Source: Bifidobacterium phasiani (GTDB taxonomy: Bacteria > Actinomycetota > Actinomycetes > Actinomycetales > Bifidobacteriaceae). From it: 62,189 nucleotides of DNA. This document shows positions 46,173 through 55,457 of the stretch, piece after piece. The notes beneath the pieces are model-generated. The model made no database searches, was not told the origin of the DNA, and saw nothing but the letters and a program-made list of their open reading frames with translations. The stretch lies in NCBI RefSeq assembly GCF_019331775.1, contig NZ_JAHBBD010000018.1, forward strand, positions 1 through 62,189. The letters are read 5' to 3'. Position numbers and translations under genes: made by a program. The stretch's first letter is position 1, and the number at the start of each line of letters is the position of its first letter.

Positions 46173-49100
46173 TCAGACTCGCCTACGACGCGCCAGCAGC
46201 CACGCGACACCGGCCAACAGCAGCACACATCCACCGGCGAGCACGATGGTTCGCGCGGTCGTGTCACCACCGGTCAACGGGAGCGAGGACACCGGGACGA
46301 TATTGGTCCACGTCAGATACTCCGCAACATCCTCATCGGTCGCGGTAGATCCGATAGCAATGAGGTGCCACATAGTTCCCTGGTTCTCCTCCGTCAGCAC
46401 CGGCACGGGAACAGTATCGTTGTCCGCGCGGTGCACCCATCGGCCAGTCACCTTGAGGACATGGGACCCCTCAGACTCGTAACCGACCTGATAGCAGACG
46501 TACAGCACCGATTCGTCATACACGACAGCGGAACCTGCAGGCGTCTCCTCCTCAGAAACCGCCACGTAATACGTGCCGGGCTTATCGAATTCAATCTCAC
46601 CGAAATCGAACTCGCCGCCAGCCGTTTCCCCGTCGTCCAACTGGCCATCGCCATTGCCGTCACCATTTATGACACTATGATCGACTGGCAGAGTCAAACC
46701 AGTGTCAGCTCCAGAATCAGCCCCGGTCAAGAAGCCATTGTCATCCGCCACCATTTCAACGATGTTGAAGTGATACTTGCCGAGTTCAGGCGCACCGCCA
46801 TCGGACATCGCCTTATGCAGACCCAGGTGATCATCAGTGCCATACTCCGCAGGAATGTCCGGCACATCCGCCACCCGAATGACCGGCTTCGGGAAGTTCT
46901 CGGAACCGGACTCACCGTTGGCGGTGTAGGTCACCTTGGCATTCTCGTTGTCGTTCGACCAGAAGCCCGTCTCACCCCTGTCGGCGTGAGTACCGGTACC
47001 CGTATTCGGCGTCTGCTTCGCGACATCGGAATTCATACCAGCATTAATGGCCGCCTGGCTCGGGGTGATTACCGTGCTGATGGAATAGCGGTAACCGGGA
47101 GCGAGCTCGTAGGAGGTGCCATCCAGGCCCGACAGCGAGGCAGTAATCGTCTTCGTATCCTCGTCATAGCTCGGTGTAATCGTGAAGTTGGTTTGCTTCT
47201 CCGCGCCGCCCTCGGTCGTCGCCGTGGTCGTGAACTGCGCTGACTCGTCGCTTGTCACCGTTTGGACGTCTCCGACCTGCGCATAGCTGCCATCCGCGTT
47301 TTGTTTTTCGAGCTTCACCGAGAACATCACCTGGCCGTCTTCGCCAGCAACGATGTCCGCGTAGTCGCTCAACGGGTCGCTCATGACCACGTCCTCCGCC
47401 GCGAAGAAGGTGATGCTCGCGGTGATATCGCCGAACGCACCGCTCAAATCCTCGTCATCGGCCGAGTAGACATTATCGTCGCCCGCATACGTGGCATCCA
47501 CGGCATTGGCAAGCTGCTTCAGATTCGCCGTACCCTTTTTATCAACATAGCCACCAGGCACCCATGGCCAATCACCATCTTGCCACTCCTGGCCGAAGTC
47601 ATCTCCCATGCCGATCGCATAGAAGTAATCACAATTCATGCTGCTGATTTCGTTCACAGCTGCGGCAATGTTTTTCCCATCGTTATCATTGCTGCCATTA
47701 CCGTTCGCTGAATACCTGTTTTCAGTACCATTGGTGACGTCCACGCCGCGGTACGTGGGGATACCATCTGAAATGAATATCACGAAGGTCGTGGCGTTCT
47801 CCTTGCGGCTATTGTCACGATTCGCAAGCATCTCCTTGCCAGTATAAATAGCCTGCTGATAGTTGGTTCCGCCTTCGAAGTCTAAATCTTTAATGTACCG
47901 AAGAGTATTGGAGCCGCTGCTGGTCCACCCATATGAATCAGTACCATAATCATGGTAGCCGTTACCGTAATGCTCGGTAGATCCGGCAAATGCCACGACG
48001 CCATACCGCGCGTCGATGCTGTCCTTGTACCGGTCGCTCTGCAACGTGGAGATTAGAGTATCAACAGCTTTGTCAACCGCATTCTGCCGGCTTGGAGTCA
48101 TGCTGCCGGAACGGTCCACGATGAATAGAACGTCAATGGCCGCCTTCTGCGTCGACGAACCACGATCACCAGAAACCGACAGAGTCAAATCATAGTCACC
48201 ATTGTCACGAAGCACGGCAGTCTTACCCGTCGTCACCGTCACATCTGTCGAGCTGGGAGTGTCAGGATCCTCCGTGCCGGTTTCTTCAACTTGGCATACA
48301 AAGTAGATGTCAACCTTTTGAGCCTGCCCAGTCCGGTATGTCAGGGGCTGCCCCACCTGTTCATTATCGTTAAAGAACGTAAGCGTACGCGTCACGCTCT
48401 CGGTATTCCAACGTCCCCACCCGTAAATGTTTTGCCACACATATGTCCCACTGATTGTGGCCGTCATGCTGGTTACTTCGGGGCCTTCGATACTGCCATA
48501 ATGAATGCTGGAACCAGTGCACCCTTCAACCAAATCGCACCCATCCCGATAGGCCGTAAGGTCAGAAGATTTATCATCAGACATAGAAACACGCTGCCCG
48601 TTGTAGCCGTCGTAGTTCGGCTTACTCGGCAGTGACGGGAATTGAAGGTCTACGTCCTCCTGTTGAACGTTCACATCTTCGCCGTTCTGGTCAACATAGT
48701 GCATGGTCACGTTGAAATATTCAGTGCCGCCATATTGACCATATTGGCGCCATGTGATGGTGAAGCTGGAGAAGGAGTCGACGGTGAATTCGGCCGACAC
48801 CGTCGCATCATCAGCATCAGCGTCGGCGGTCTCGTCGGCGCTCAGGGCGGCGACGCCGTCCACGCTCACCGTGCCGTCGGACTGGTCGCCCGCGTCGGCG
48901 ACCATGTCCACCGACTCCACGGCACCATCCGCATCCTCCGCCAGGTGACGCACCGCGATCGACGAGGCATCCACATCACCGCCCAGCACGCTTTGGGTCG
49001 TGTCGAACCGCACCGACACCGGTTCGGACGGCTCCACCTCGTTGCCGTCCGTGTCCTCGAAGCGCACGTCCACGGTCAGCAGACCGTCATACTCCACGCC

Positions 49101-49556
49101 CGCACCAGCCAGCGCGGAGGACACCGCATCCGCATCCGCGACCGCGCCCGCGACCAACGCCACACCATCCGGCAGCGCGCCGGACGGCACCGTCACCTCG
49201 ACACCCAACGAACCGGCCTCATCCCCCTGACCAACCGGCACATCCACCGCATACAGCACACTGCCATCATCCTGCGCCACCGCATCGGCAGAACGCACAT
49301 CATCATCCGACGACGGCTCCACCACATCCGCAACCGACACCGCATCATCCGACGCGTCCGCGCCGTTCTGCGTATCCTGTTCCGCGGTCTGCGCGGTCGT
49401 CGGCGTCTGCGCGTCGTCAGCGGTCAGTTCGCTGGCGACCGCGGTGCCGGCGGCGACCGACGTGCCCAGCATCGCCAGGGCCGCCACGGCGGCGACCAGC
49501 CGGGAACGGATACCCCCCCCCCATGCCTTCTTCATGTCATGCTTCATTCCGCGCAT
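46173..49556 (-). CDS. Large VWA-domain pilus adhesin (tip/ancillary pilin), LPLTG anchored
   Basis: 1127 residues. Signal peptide (residues ~1-42), an acidic region with beta-sandwich character, then a von Willebrand A domain at about residues 470-690 with a full MIDAS: DRSGS, the GGTNYQQAI Thr and FISDGIPTY Asp. Next come a CnaB-like stretch and an FctA/Spy0128-type domain (GKYHFNIVEMVADDNG..., FDKPGTYYVAVSEEE), LPLTGG, helix and RRRRV tail. VWA proteins with these parts are typical pilus-tip adhesins. Start at 49556 with AAGGAG 8 nt upstream. Codons 14-17 contain a G10 run (see separate entry). With 10 G the frame is open, so the gene is in an ON state here. First gene of the pilus operon. 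Confidence 0.92.
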   Translation of the reverse strand: MRGMKHDMKKAWGGGIRSRLVAAVAALAMLGTSVAAGTAVASELTADDAQTPTTAQTAEQDTQNGADASDDAVSVADVVEPSSDDDVRSADAVAQDDGSVLYAVDVPVGQGDEAGSLGVEVTVPSGALPDGVALVAGAVADADAVSSALAGAGVEYDGLLTVDVRFEDTDGNEVEPSEPVSVRFDTTQSVLGGDVDASSIAVRHLAEDADGAVESVDMVADAGDQSDGTVSVDGVAALSADETADADADDATVSAEFTVDSFSSFTITWRQYGQYGGTEYFNVTMHYVDQNGEDVNVQQEDVDLQFPSLPSKPNYDGYNGQRVSMSDDKSSDLTAYRDGCDLVEGCTGSSIHYGSIEGPEVTSMTATISGTYVWQNIYGWGRWNTESVTRTLTFFNDNEQVGQPLTYRTGQAQKVDIYFVCQVEETGTEDPDTPSSTDVTVTTGKTAVLRDNGDYDLTLSVSGDRGSSTQKAAIDVLFIVDRSGSMTPSRQNAVDKAVDTLISTLQSDRYKDSIDARYGVVAFAGSTEHYGNGYHDYGTDSYGWTSSGSNTLRYIKDLDFEGGTNYQQAIYTGKEMLANRDNSRKENATTFVIFISDGIPTYRGVDVTNGTENRYSANGNGSNDNDGKNIAAAVNEISSMNCDYFYAIGMGDDFGQEWQDGDWPWVPGGYVDKKGTANLKQLANAVDATYAGDDNVYSADDEDLSGAFGDITASITFFAAEDVVMSDPLSDYADIVAGEDGQVMFSVKLEKQNADGSYAQVGDVQTVTSDESAQFTTTATTEGGAEKQTNFTITPSYDEDTKTITASLSGLDGTSYELAPGYRYSISTVITPSQAAINAGMNSDVAKQTPNTGTGTHADRGETGFWSNDNENAKVTYTANGESGSENFPKPVIRVADVPDIPAEYGTDDHLGLHKAMSDGGAPELGKYHFNIVEMVADDNGFLTGADSGADTGLTLPVDHSVINGDGNGDGQLDDGETAGGEFDFGEIEFDKPGTYYVAVSEEETPAGSAVVYDESVLYVCYQVGYESEGSHVLKVTGRWVHRADNDTVPVPVLTEENQGTMWHLIAIGSTATDEDVAEYLTWTNIVPVSSLPLTGGDTTARTIVLAGGCVLLLAGVAWLLARRRRV
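49513..49522 (-). repeat. Poly-G (G10) tract in the adhesin signal-peptide codons
   Basis: Ten consecutive G on the coding strand (C on the plus strand) give Trp-Gly-Gly-Gly between KKA and IRSR. Gain or loss of one base would frameshift the gene within its first 20 codons. Such runs in bifidobacterial sortase-dependent pilus genes are known replication-slippage switches. Confidence 0.9.
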
Positions 49557-49610
49557 AACCGTTCTCCTTGTTGAGTCTCTGTCTCCAGAAACGTGGCCTT
49601 CTCTGCACTC

Positions 49611-49638
49611 GTCGTATTCACCCGTTTCTGGGTATCAA
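49611..49638 (-). promoter_or_regulatory. Candidate promoter of the pilus operon
   Basis: On the minus strand TTGATA, 16-bp spacer, TACGAC, about 55 nt before the adhesin ATG. The -10 lacks its final T, so support is moderate. Confidence 0.4.
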
Positions 49639-49697
49639 GTGACCCAATACAGCCACTCTGAGCAGAGACACTAGGAGAACGAACCACCCAACACACA

Positions 49698-49778
49698 CCC
49701 CCATTTCAACCCCCATACCCCCGATTAATTTCACAAAACCGCAGAAAACAACTATTATTCCCCCGTTATATACCCCCC
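49698..49778. repeat. Five C-runs upstream of the pilus operon
   Basis: C5 at 49698, 49710, 49718 and 49760 and C6 at 49773, in an otherwise AT-rich stretch. On the minus strand they are G-runs, possible G-quadruplex or repeated protein sites. The interval 49557-49913 has no gene. Confidence 0.55.
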
Positions 49779-49913
49779 TTCATACATTAACCCTGTGAGT
49801 ACCCCTATCGCGGCCGCATCGCAGCGCCGCACACGCCGCATATGCCGGCATGCACGCAGCCCCGCACCCATGCCGCGCCCAACGGCGCCACACGGCGTCG
49901 CGTGCGCCGGGAA

Positions 49914-51170
49914 TCAGGCGAACAGCCCCTCCACGTCCACCACGCGATCGGCATGGTCGCCCGCCAGACCATCCCACGAGAACCCCGGCACCAGCTCGGC
50001 CGGCGTCACCGGACGCGGCTCGTCGATCACGCGCAGCAGCCACGCGCAGTAGCCGACGACCTCGCGCGGGTCCACCCCGCGATCCCGCAGCGTCCCCAGA
50101 TCCAGCGAGTTCAGCCGCTTGGCCATGCGCCGCCCGTCCGCCGCGTCGATCAGCGGCAGGTGCGCGAACTGCGGAGTCCGCATAGCCACGCACGCCGCGA
50201 CCCACCGCCGGATCCACAGCTGGATCGCGGTCGAACGCAGCAGGTCGCGCCCGCGCACCACCTGCGTCACCCCCATGAGCAAGTCATCCACGCTCGCCGC
50301 CAGCTGGTAGGCGAACAGCCCGTCCGACCGGCGCACCACCACATCGCCGAGCTGCCGCGCCAGGTCGAAGCGCTGCGGCCCGAACACGCGGTCCGCGAAC
50401 GTCACGACCCGCGCCGACTCCGGCGCATCAGGCCCCGGCACGGCGATCCGCCACGAATGCCGGTCGCCGCGCTCCAGCCGCGCCGCGCGTTCCGACTCCC
50501 CCAGCCGCTGGCACGTCCCCGGATACACCAGGAATCCGTCGCCCTCGTTCGGCGCGGACGCGGCGCGGATGTCGGCGCGCGAGCAGAAGCACGGGTAGAC
50601 CAGCGGCGTCGCGCTCCGCGGGTCCGCGCCACGCGGCATCGCACCCCGCAGCTCCGCATCCCGCGACGAACCGCCCCGCAACGCCGCATCCCGCGATACC
50701 CCAGCCCCCAACGCCGCATCCGACGGCAACGCATCCCGCAGCGCTCCGACCGCCAACGGCATATCCTGCGGCGTACCGCCCTGCAGCACGCCGCCATCCA
50801 GCGCCACGCTCCGCAGCCGGCGCAGCACGTCCTCATACAGGTCCAGCCGCCGCGACTGGTACACCGGTTCGCCGTCCCAGTCCAAACCGAGCCACGCCAG
50901 ATCGTCCATGATCCAGCGGTCCGCATCGCGAACCACGCGCGGCGCGTCGATGTCCTCGATCCGCAGCAGCACCCGACCGCCGGCCGCCCGCGCGCCCAGC
51001 CAGGCCGCCAGCGCCGCGTACGCGTTGCCCAGGTGCATCCGGCCGGTCGGTGAGGGCGCAATGCGGCCCGTCACACCGCCCGCCGCACGCGACCGAACGG
51101 CAGACGCGCCCGACGCGGCAAAGGCCACGGCGTCGGCAGAACCAGCGGATGCGACGGCGTTCACGCTCAT
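49914..51170 (-). CDS. gluQ: Glutamyl-Q tRNA(Asp) synthetase with a repeat-bearing insertion
   Basis: 418 residues, longer than the usual ~300. GluQRS glutamylates queuosine in the anticodon of tRNA-Asp. HIGH motif in [29 protein letters not shown]; zinc-site Cys residues CFCSR and [36 protein letters not shown] counterpart [11 protein letters not shown]. No anticodon domain, as in the family. Two extensions explain the extra length: an Ala/Ser-rich N-terminus of about 30 residues and an insertion (about 50 residues) just before the zinc site built from repeats such as [20 protein letters not shown]. Its ATG overlaps the upstream stop (ATGA). Confidence 0.9.
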   Translation of the reverse strand: MSVNAVASAGSADAVAFAASGASAVRSRAAGGVTGRIAPSPTGRMHLGNAYAALAAWLGARAAGGRVLLRIEDIDAPRVVRDADRWIMDDLAWLGLDWDGEPVYQSRRLDLYEDVLRRLRSVALDGGVLQGGTPQDMPLAVGALRDALPSDAALGAGVSRDAALRGGSSRDAELRGAMPRGADPRSATPLVYPCFCSRADIRAASAPNEGDGFLVYPGTCQRLGESERAARLERGDRHSWRIAVPGPDAPESARVVTFADRVFGPQRFDLARQLGDVVVRRSDGLFAYQLAASVDDLLMGVTQVVRGRDLLRSTAIQLWIRRWVAACVAMRTPQFAHLPLIDAADGRRMAKRLNSLDLGTLRDRGVDPREVVGYCAWLLRVIDEPRPVTPAELVPGFSWDGLAGDHADRVVDVEGLFA

Positions 51171-52306
51171 TCGCTCACCCACAGTTCGTCGTCCAGTGGC
51201 CACTCGTTCGGCACGCAGCCCTGCAGCCCCATCGACTGCTGCTGCATCAGCGGGGCCGGCTGCCCCTCGCCGCCGCAGACGGTCTCGTTGTCGAAATGGC
51301 CGAGACGGTGGCCCACCTCGTGGTTGACGACCATCACGCGGTACCGGTCGACCGTGCCGCCGGCCGCGAGCCACTCGTCGGTCGCCCCGTTCCAGCGGGT
51401 CACGTTGATGACGACGCTGTCGCCGACGCGGCAGCTGTACTCCTCGCTGCACTCCTCGGAGAACGTGGTCATCTGGTCGGGCGAGGCAAGAATCAGCGTC
51501 ATGCCGCACACGCCGTCCGAGCCCGGCACGAACGTGGCGCCCGCGCGCGGCCAGCCCTGCGGGTCGTTGAGCGCGGTGTAGACGATGGTTTCGAAATCCG
51601 AGGCCTCGCCGACATCGCCCTGCGTGGCGATGCAGTACGTATATTCGATCTGCGGGTTGCCGCTCGCAGCGGCGGCGGACTGCGCCCGGGCGAGGATGTC
51701 GGCGCGCTCCGCGTCGGAAAGGGGCGTCACGGGTGTGGGGACGGACGGGTCGGCGGCATTCGCGTCGTCGCCGCTGTCGGTGCCGTCTCCGTCGGTACCG
51801 TCGCTGTCGCCGTCGCTACCGTCATCGCCGGTATCGGCGCCACCGACTCCGTCGGCGCTATCGCCGCCGCCGTTCGTTCCGGACGCGCCGGTCTGCGCCG
51901 CGACGCCGGCGTTCGCATTGCCGGACAGCGCGCGCACCCCGCACACCACGGCCACGACGAGCGCGACGACCGCAAGCGCGGCGACGGCAAGCACCACGAT
52001 CCGACGCACCAGGAACACGCGACGGGCGCCGCCGGCGGGTTCGCCGGCCGAGGAGGCCCCGGAGGCCTGCGACTCGGCGCCGGGCCGCATGTCGGCGAGC
52101 AGACGGCCCCACGCAGCCCGCAGCGAGCGCGCCGCGGCTGATGCGGCCGCGGCAAGAATCGCGGCGATGCGGCGGGCGACGCGCTCCAGCACCGGCCGCG
52201 CACGGTCCGCGCACGCGCGCGCCGCCGTCAGCGCGTCGGACGCCGCCGAGCGCAACGCGGCGGCGATGCGCCCGACAACGTCATCCGGACACCGCGAATC
52301 CGCCAT
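51167..52306 (-). CDS. DUF3152 membrane-anchored metalloprotease-like protein
   Basis: 379 residues. Cytoplasmic Ala/Arg-rich N-terminus, one membrane helix ([22 protein letters not shown], near residue 110), then an extracellular Gly/Asp/Ser linker of ~50 residues ([20 protein letters not shown]) and a C-terminal DUF3152 domain. It contains [14 protein letters not shown], the HExxHxxxxH zinc pattern, and two Cys pairs. Actinobacterial DUF3152 proteins are of unknown function but keep this signature. Start at 52306 follows GGGG. Translationally coupled to gluQ. Confidence 0.82.
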   Translation of the reverse strand: MADSRCPDDVVGRIAAALRSAASDALTAARACADRARPVLERVARRIAAILAAAASAAARSLRAAWGRLLADMRPGAESQASGASSAGEPAGGARRVFLVRRIVVLAVAALAVVALVVAVVCGVRALSGNANAGVAAQTGASGTNGGGDSADGVGGADTGDDGSDGDSDGTDGDGTDSGDDANAADPSVPTPVTPLSDAERADILARAQSAAAASGNPQIEYTYCIATQGDVGEASDFETIVYTALNDPQGWPRAGATFVPGSDGVCGMTLILASPDQMTTFSEECSEEYSCRVGDSVVINVTRWNGATDEWLAAGGTVDRYRVMVVNHEVGHRLGHFDNETVCGGEGQPAPLMQQQSMGLQGCVPNEWPLDDELWVSE

Positions 52307-52398
52307 GTCACACCCCGCATCATTCCGCTGTCGTCTTGTTGTCTGCGAAGTCAAGTATAGATGTCGGGCCGCCGGCGACGCTTAAGAAAACATAAAGA

Positions 52399-52439
52399 AA
52401 GGGGCCTTCCGCTCCACGGGACGGAACGGAAGACCCCTT
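52399..52439 (-). terminator. Intrinsic terminator of the aquaporin gene
   Basis: Stem aaggggccttccg / cggaagacccctt with one G-U position, then T-rich DNA on the minus strand (TTTCTTTATG). Confidence 0.8.
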
Positions 52440-52451
52440 GCAGGCGGACGG

Positions 52452-53183
52452 TCAGGCGAACAGCGTGACGAACAGCCAGGCGCCGACGATCGCGCCCAGG
52501 ATCGGGGCGACGACCGGGATCCAGGCCTCGCCCCAGCGCGACGAGCCCTTGTGCGGGATCGGCAGAATCTGGTGCAGCAGGCGCGGCATCAGGTCGCGGG
52601 CCGGGTTCAGGCCGGGGCCGGTCGGGCCGCCCATCGAGGTGACCAGGCCCCACACGATGAAGCCGACCACGATCGACGCGGCCGCCTGATTCGAGGCGCC
52701 CCACGGCAGGCTCAGGCAGCTCAGCGCGCCCAGCACCAGCATCAGGGTGCCGAAGAACTCGTTGACGAAGTAGTTGACGCGGGAGTTGTAGGCGTCGGTG
52801 GTGCTGAAGGTGCCGAAGATCGCCTCCGGCTCCTCAGTCTCGCGATAGTGCGGGTAGTACGTGACGTACACGATGAGCTGGCCGACGATGGCGCCGAGCA
52901 GCTGCGCGACGACGTACGGCAGCACCTCGCCCCACGGGAACAGGCCGTTGACGGCCTGCGCGATGGTCATGGCCGGGTTGATGTGCGCGCCGGAGACGCC
53001 GCCGAACATGAGCACCGGGAACATGACGCCGAAGCCGTAGCCCATGGCGATGGTCAGCCAGCCGGCGTGATGGCCCTTGGTGTTCTTCAGCTCCACGTTG
53101 GCCACGGCGCCGTTGCCGAACACCATGAGGATGGCGGTACCGATGAACTCGGCGGCAAGGCGCGTGATGAGAGGATAATCCAT
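52452..53183 (-). CDS. glpF: Aquaglyceroporin (MIP family, GlpF-like)
   Basis: 243 residues, six membrane segments plus the two half-helices: NPA boxes in GAHINPAMTIAQAV and GPGLNPARDLMPRL. The NPARD form (Arg of the selectivity filter followed by Asp) indicates a glycerol facilitator rather than a strict water channel. Start at 53183 with AAGGAA upstream. Alone; glycerol kinase is not in the window. Confidence 0.93.
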   Translation of the reverse strand: MDYPLITRLAAEFIGTAILMVFGNGAVANVELKNTKGHHAGWLTIAMGYGFGVMFPVLMFGGVSGAHINPAMTIAQAVNGLFPWGEVLPYVVAQLLGAIVGQLIVYVTYYPHYRETEEPEAIFGTFSTTDAYNSRVNYFVNEFFGTLMLVLGALSCLSLPWGASNQAAASIVVGFIVWGLVTSMGGPTGPGLNPARDLMPRLLHQILPIPHKGSSRWGEAWIPVVAPILGAIVGAWLFVTLFA

Positions 53184-53461
53184 GAGAATTCCTTCTATCT
53201 CTCTTACTTGATGTTGTTGGTCGCGGTAGTGTCGCTCGGTGATTACCTTACAACCCGCGGTACCCGCGGCGTTCGCGGTGTCCGCGGCGGCGTGGGGCGA
53301 CGGCGGCGGAAGGCGGCGAGGTCGTGATGGGGACGGCGAGGAAGTGGTGGGTGATGGCGCGAAGAACGGCACGAGGGGGAATGAAGGTGGCGGCCGGTCA
53401 CGATGCGCGGCGATGCGGGCCGGGCAGGCGAACGGCCGGTTTCCAGCGCGACACGCCGTAG
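53184..53461. other. Gene-free interval upstream of the aquaporin
   Basis: About 280 bp of GC-rich DNA between the aquaporin start and the tRNA promoter. I see no gene; it must contain the aquaporin promoter, but I cannot assign one with confidence. Confidence 0.4.
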
Positions 53462-53489
53462 TTGCACGTCGGGAATTTCCGAGTATAGT
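53462..53489 (+). promoter_or_regulatory. Promoter of tRNA-Lys
   Basis: TTGCAC (53462-53467), 16-bp spacer, TATAGT (53484-53489), about 28 nt before the tRNA 5' end. An AT-rich box in otherwise GC-rich DNA. Confidence 0.7.
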
Positions 53490-53517
53490 AACTACTCGGC
53501 TCAAGGAATTGACCAAC

Positions 53518-53591
53518 GCCCCTTTAGCTCAGTTGGTTAGAGCAGCTGACTCTTAATCAGCGTGTCCAGGGTTCGAGTCCCTGAGGGGGCA
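53518..53591 (+). tRNA. tRNA-Lys (anticodon CTT)
   Basis: Full cloverleaf: acceptor GCCCCTT with AGGGGGC (one T-G wobble), D-arm GCTCAGTTGGTTAGAGC, anticodon stem GCTGA/TCAGC around loop CTCTTAA (anticodon CTT), T-arm CAGGG-TTCGAGT-CCCTG. Discriminator A, followed by CC; the terminal A of CCA is not encoded. Followed by a terminator. Confidence 0.96.
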
Positions 53592-53598
53592 CCGACAG

Positions 53599-53626
53599 AA
53601 ACCCGGCTGGAAACAGCCGGGTTTTT
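53599..53626 (+). terminator. Intrinsic terminator after tRNA-Lys
   Basis: aaacccggctg GAAA cagccgggttt and TTTTT tail. Confidence 0.9.
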
Positions 53627-53748
53627 CGTTGTTTATCGCGCCGCGCCGCAAACCGCGGGTTCCGCCGCCCGAATCGTGGGGTTAAGGATCGAAATGTTGG
53701 CATCATCTGGCGTGTCATGTGCGCTACGTGGTCGTCTTCTGTTCTGGC

Positions 53749-53794
53749 GTCGGTTCGGTAGCACTTGCGGCGGCACCTGTGCTACCAAACCGAC
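53749..53794. repeat. 16-bp inverted repeat with 14-nt spacer
   Basis: gtcggttcggtagcac and its near-perfect complement (one mismatch) at 53779-53794, in an interval (53627-54012) with no gene. Could form a hairpin or be a protein site. Confidence 0.65.
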
Positions 53795-54012
53795 ACTAGG
53801 GAATCGCCCAGCGTCGGGTAAAACGCAGTCACCTCGTTGTTTATCAACCAAAACCGACGCCGACGGCCGCCACCGGGTCCGCAAACGAGCCGAGAGCCCC
53901 CCTTGACCGCCGGACGGGCGCCGGACGCATCCGCCATCGCGCGATTGCCGTCTGACCGCACAACGCCCAGTCACCCACTCAAGACCGCCGTCTGCCCCAT
54001 AACTCGACTATG

Positions 54013-54180
54013 TGTAGCGGATTCCCGGGTCTGCAGACACCCAACTGGATTAGCTGAGGCAGCCGATCCCGGCGCCGCCGAGTATCAATGGCGCCATTCC
54101 GCGGGTGCTACTCCGGGTTGGGCGGTCAGAGTGCCTCACGTAGCGCAGATGGGTGTCTGCAGACCCGCAAATCCGCTACA
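54013..54180 (+). repeat. 168-bp palindromic element, copy B
   Basis: Same length and orientation as copy A. Stems: TGTAGCGGATT/AATCCGCTACA at the ends; a 16-bp perfect stem (54027-54042 with 54151-54166) around GTCTGCAGACACCC; GAGGCA/TGCCTC; loop with ATGGCGCCATTCCGCG. The right flank TCTAATGCAGATA matches copy C. Confidence 0.9.
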
Positions 54181-54620
54181 TCTAATGCAGATACATCGTT
54201 TCCCCGGCGGCCAATGCACGCATGCCTCGCACACACGCCGTCGCGGTCGAACGCACGCGCCGCACATCTGCTCCACCGCACGCACACGCCGCACGTTTGC
54301 CCCATCACCCATTCGCCCCACGCTGCACACTCGTTCCGCGCCGCGCACCCATCACGCCTGCACACATGTCGCACACGGGATGGTCGGCACCGCCACGTTC
54401 AACCAATCGCGCCACACCGCGCATACGCCAGGCACGTCGCGTATGTCTGGCAGACGCCACGCGCACCGGCCGACGCCTCCGCACAACAACGTGCCTCACA
54501 CCCCGATGCGAGACAGAGTCGAGGCACAGGCAAGACACCAGCGCGCCCGCGCGCGACGCCGTAGCACATCAACGCGCCCGCGCCGCCCACGATCCGGACG
54601 GCGCCGCGTCTCGCGACGCC
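54181..54620. other. Gene-free C/A-rich low-complexity interval
   Basis: About 440 bp between copy B and the SRAP gene, with loose repeats of cgcacacgccgcac. No gene or RNA recognised. Confidence 0.5.
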
Positions 54621-55283
54621 TCACAACAGCGGGGCCTGCACCATCCGGGGCTCGATCAGCCGCGGCCCATCGCCCCGCAACGGCGCGACCTCATGCTCGG
54701 CAAGGCGCCCCGACAGCTGCGCGCCACGCTTGCATGCGGCGCGCAGCAGCGTGTGCGGGTCGCCCGTCCACGTCAGCCATGGCGCCGCGTCCGCGGCGTC
54801 GAACAGCACCGGCATGCGATCATGCACACGGGCGCACATCCCGATGGCGTCGCGCGTGAGGATCGTCGCGGTGCGCCTTCCGCGCCAGACCGAGCACAAT
54901 CCGGCCGCCAGCAGCGGGCCGCCGTCCCTGCCCTGGAACCAATGGGGCCGATGCGACGCGTCCCATTCGTAATACCCGAGCATCGGCACGAGGACGCGCC
55001 CGGAAACGGCGGCGTCGCGGAACGTCGGCTTGTCCGCGGCGGTTTCGATGCGCGCGTTGAAGGTCGGGTACGGCAGACGGTCGGTCGCCGACCACGAGGG
55101 CACGAGGTTCCATGTCGCGGTCGCGAGCCTGCGCGTGCCGTCGCCGTCCATGCCCAGCGTGGTGATCTCGGAGCCGGGCGCGATGTTCCACGAGGGCCGC
55201 GCCTCCCAGTCGTCGTCGCCCTCGGCGTCGAACATCAGCTCGAGCTGCTCGGCGTCCCACGGCATCGCGAATCGTCCGCACAT
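54621..55283 (-). CDS. SOS response-associated peptidase (SRAP/YedK-HMCES family)
   Basis: 220 residues. Crosslinks through its N-terminal Cys to abasic sites in single-stranded DNA, shielding them. The catalytic Cys2 is exposed after Met removal (MCGRFAM); other conserved parts are FNARIETAADKPTFRDA, the active Glu in GYYEWDAS, and the His of CARVHDRMPVLF. Start at 55283 with AAGGAG 8 nt upstream. Free-standing, convergent with nothing, downstream of the rplI terminator. Confidence 0.93.
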   Translation of the reverse strand: MCGRFAMPWDAEQLELMFDAEGDDDWEARPSWNIAPGSEITTLGMDGDGTRRLATATWNLVPSWSATDRLPYPTFNARIETAADKPTFRDAAVSGRVLVPMLGYYEWDASHRPHWFQGRDGGPLLAAGLCSVWRGRRTATILTRDAIGMCARVHDRMPVLFDAADAAPWLTWTGDPHTLLRAACKRGAQLSGRLAEHEVAPLRGDGPRLIEPRMVQAPLL

Positions 55284-55318
55284 GGCTCTGCTCCTTCGAT
55301 TGTCGATCCGGCAACGCG

Positions 55319-55354
55319 AAAACCCCGCCGCGCTCCTGGAGGAACGCGACGGGG
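55319..55354 (-). terminator. Terminator of the rpsF-ssb-rpsR-rplI operon
   Basis: ccccgccgcg / cgcgacgggg stem followed on the minus strand by TTTTCG (plus-strand aaaa 55319-55322), about 100 bp past rplI. Confidence 0.75.
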
Positions 55355-55457
55355 CTCCCGTATGTGCTTAAGCTCAGACCTTATTCAGCCTGATGGCATC
55401 GGCGCATGCGCACCGGCGCGCGTGCGCCGGACGCCATGCGACCGATGGGGACCGGTC

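Noticed and set aside
49842..51053. Arg/Pro-rich plus-strand frame opposite gluQ
   Set aside because: Typical shadow of a GC-rich gene; gluQ on the other strand has all catalytic motifs.
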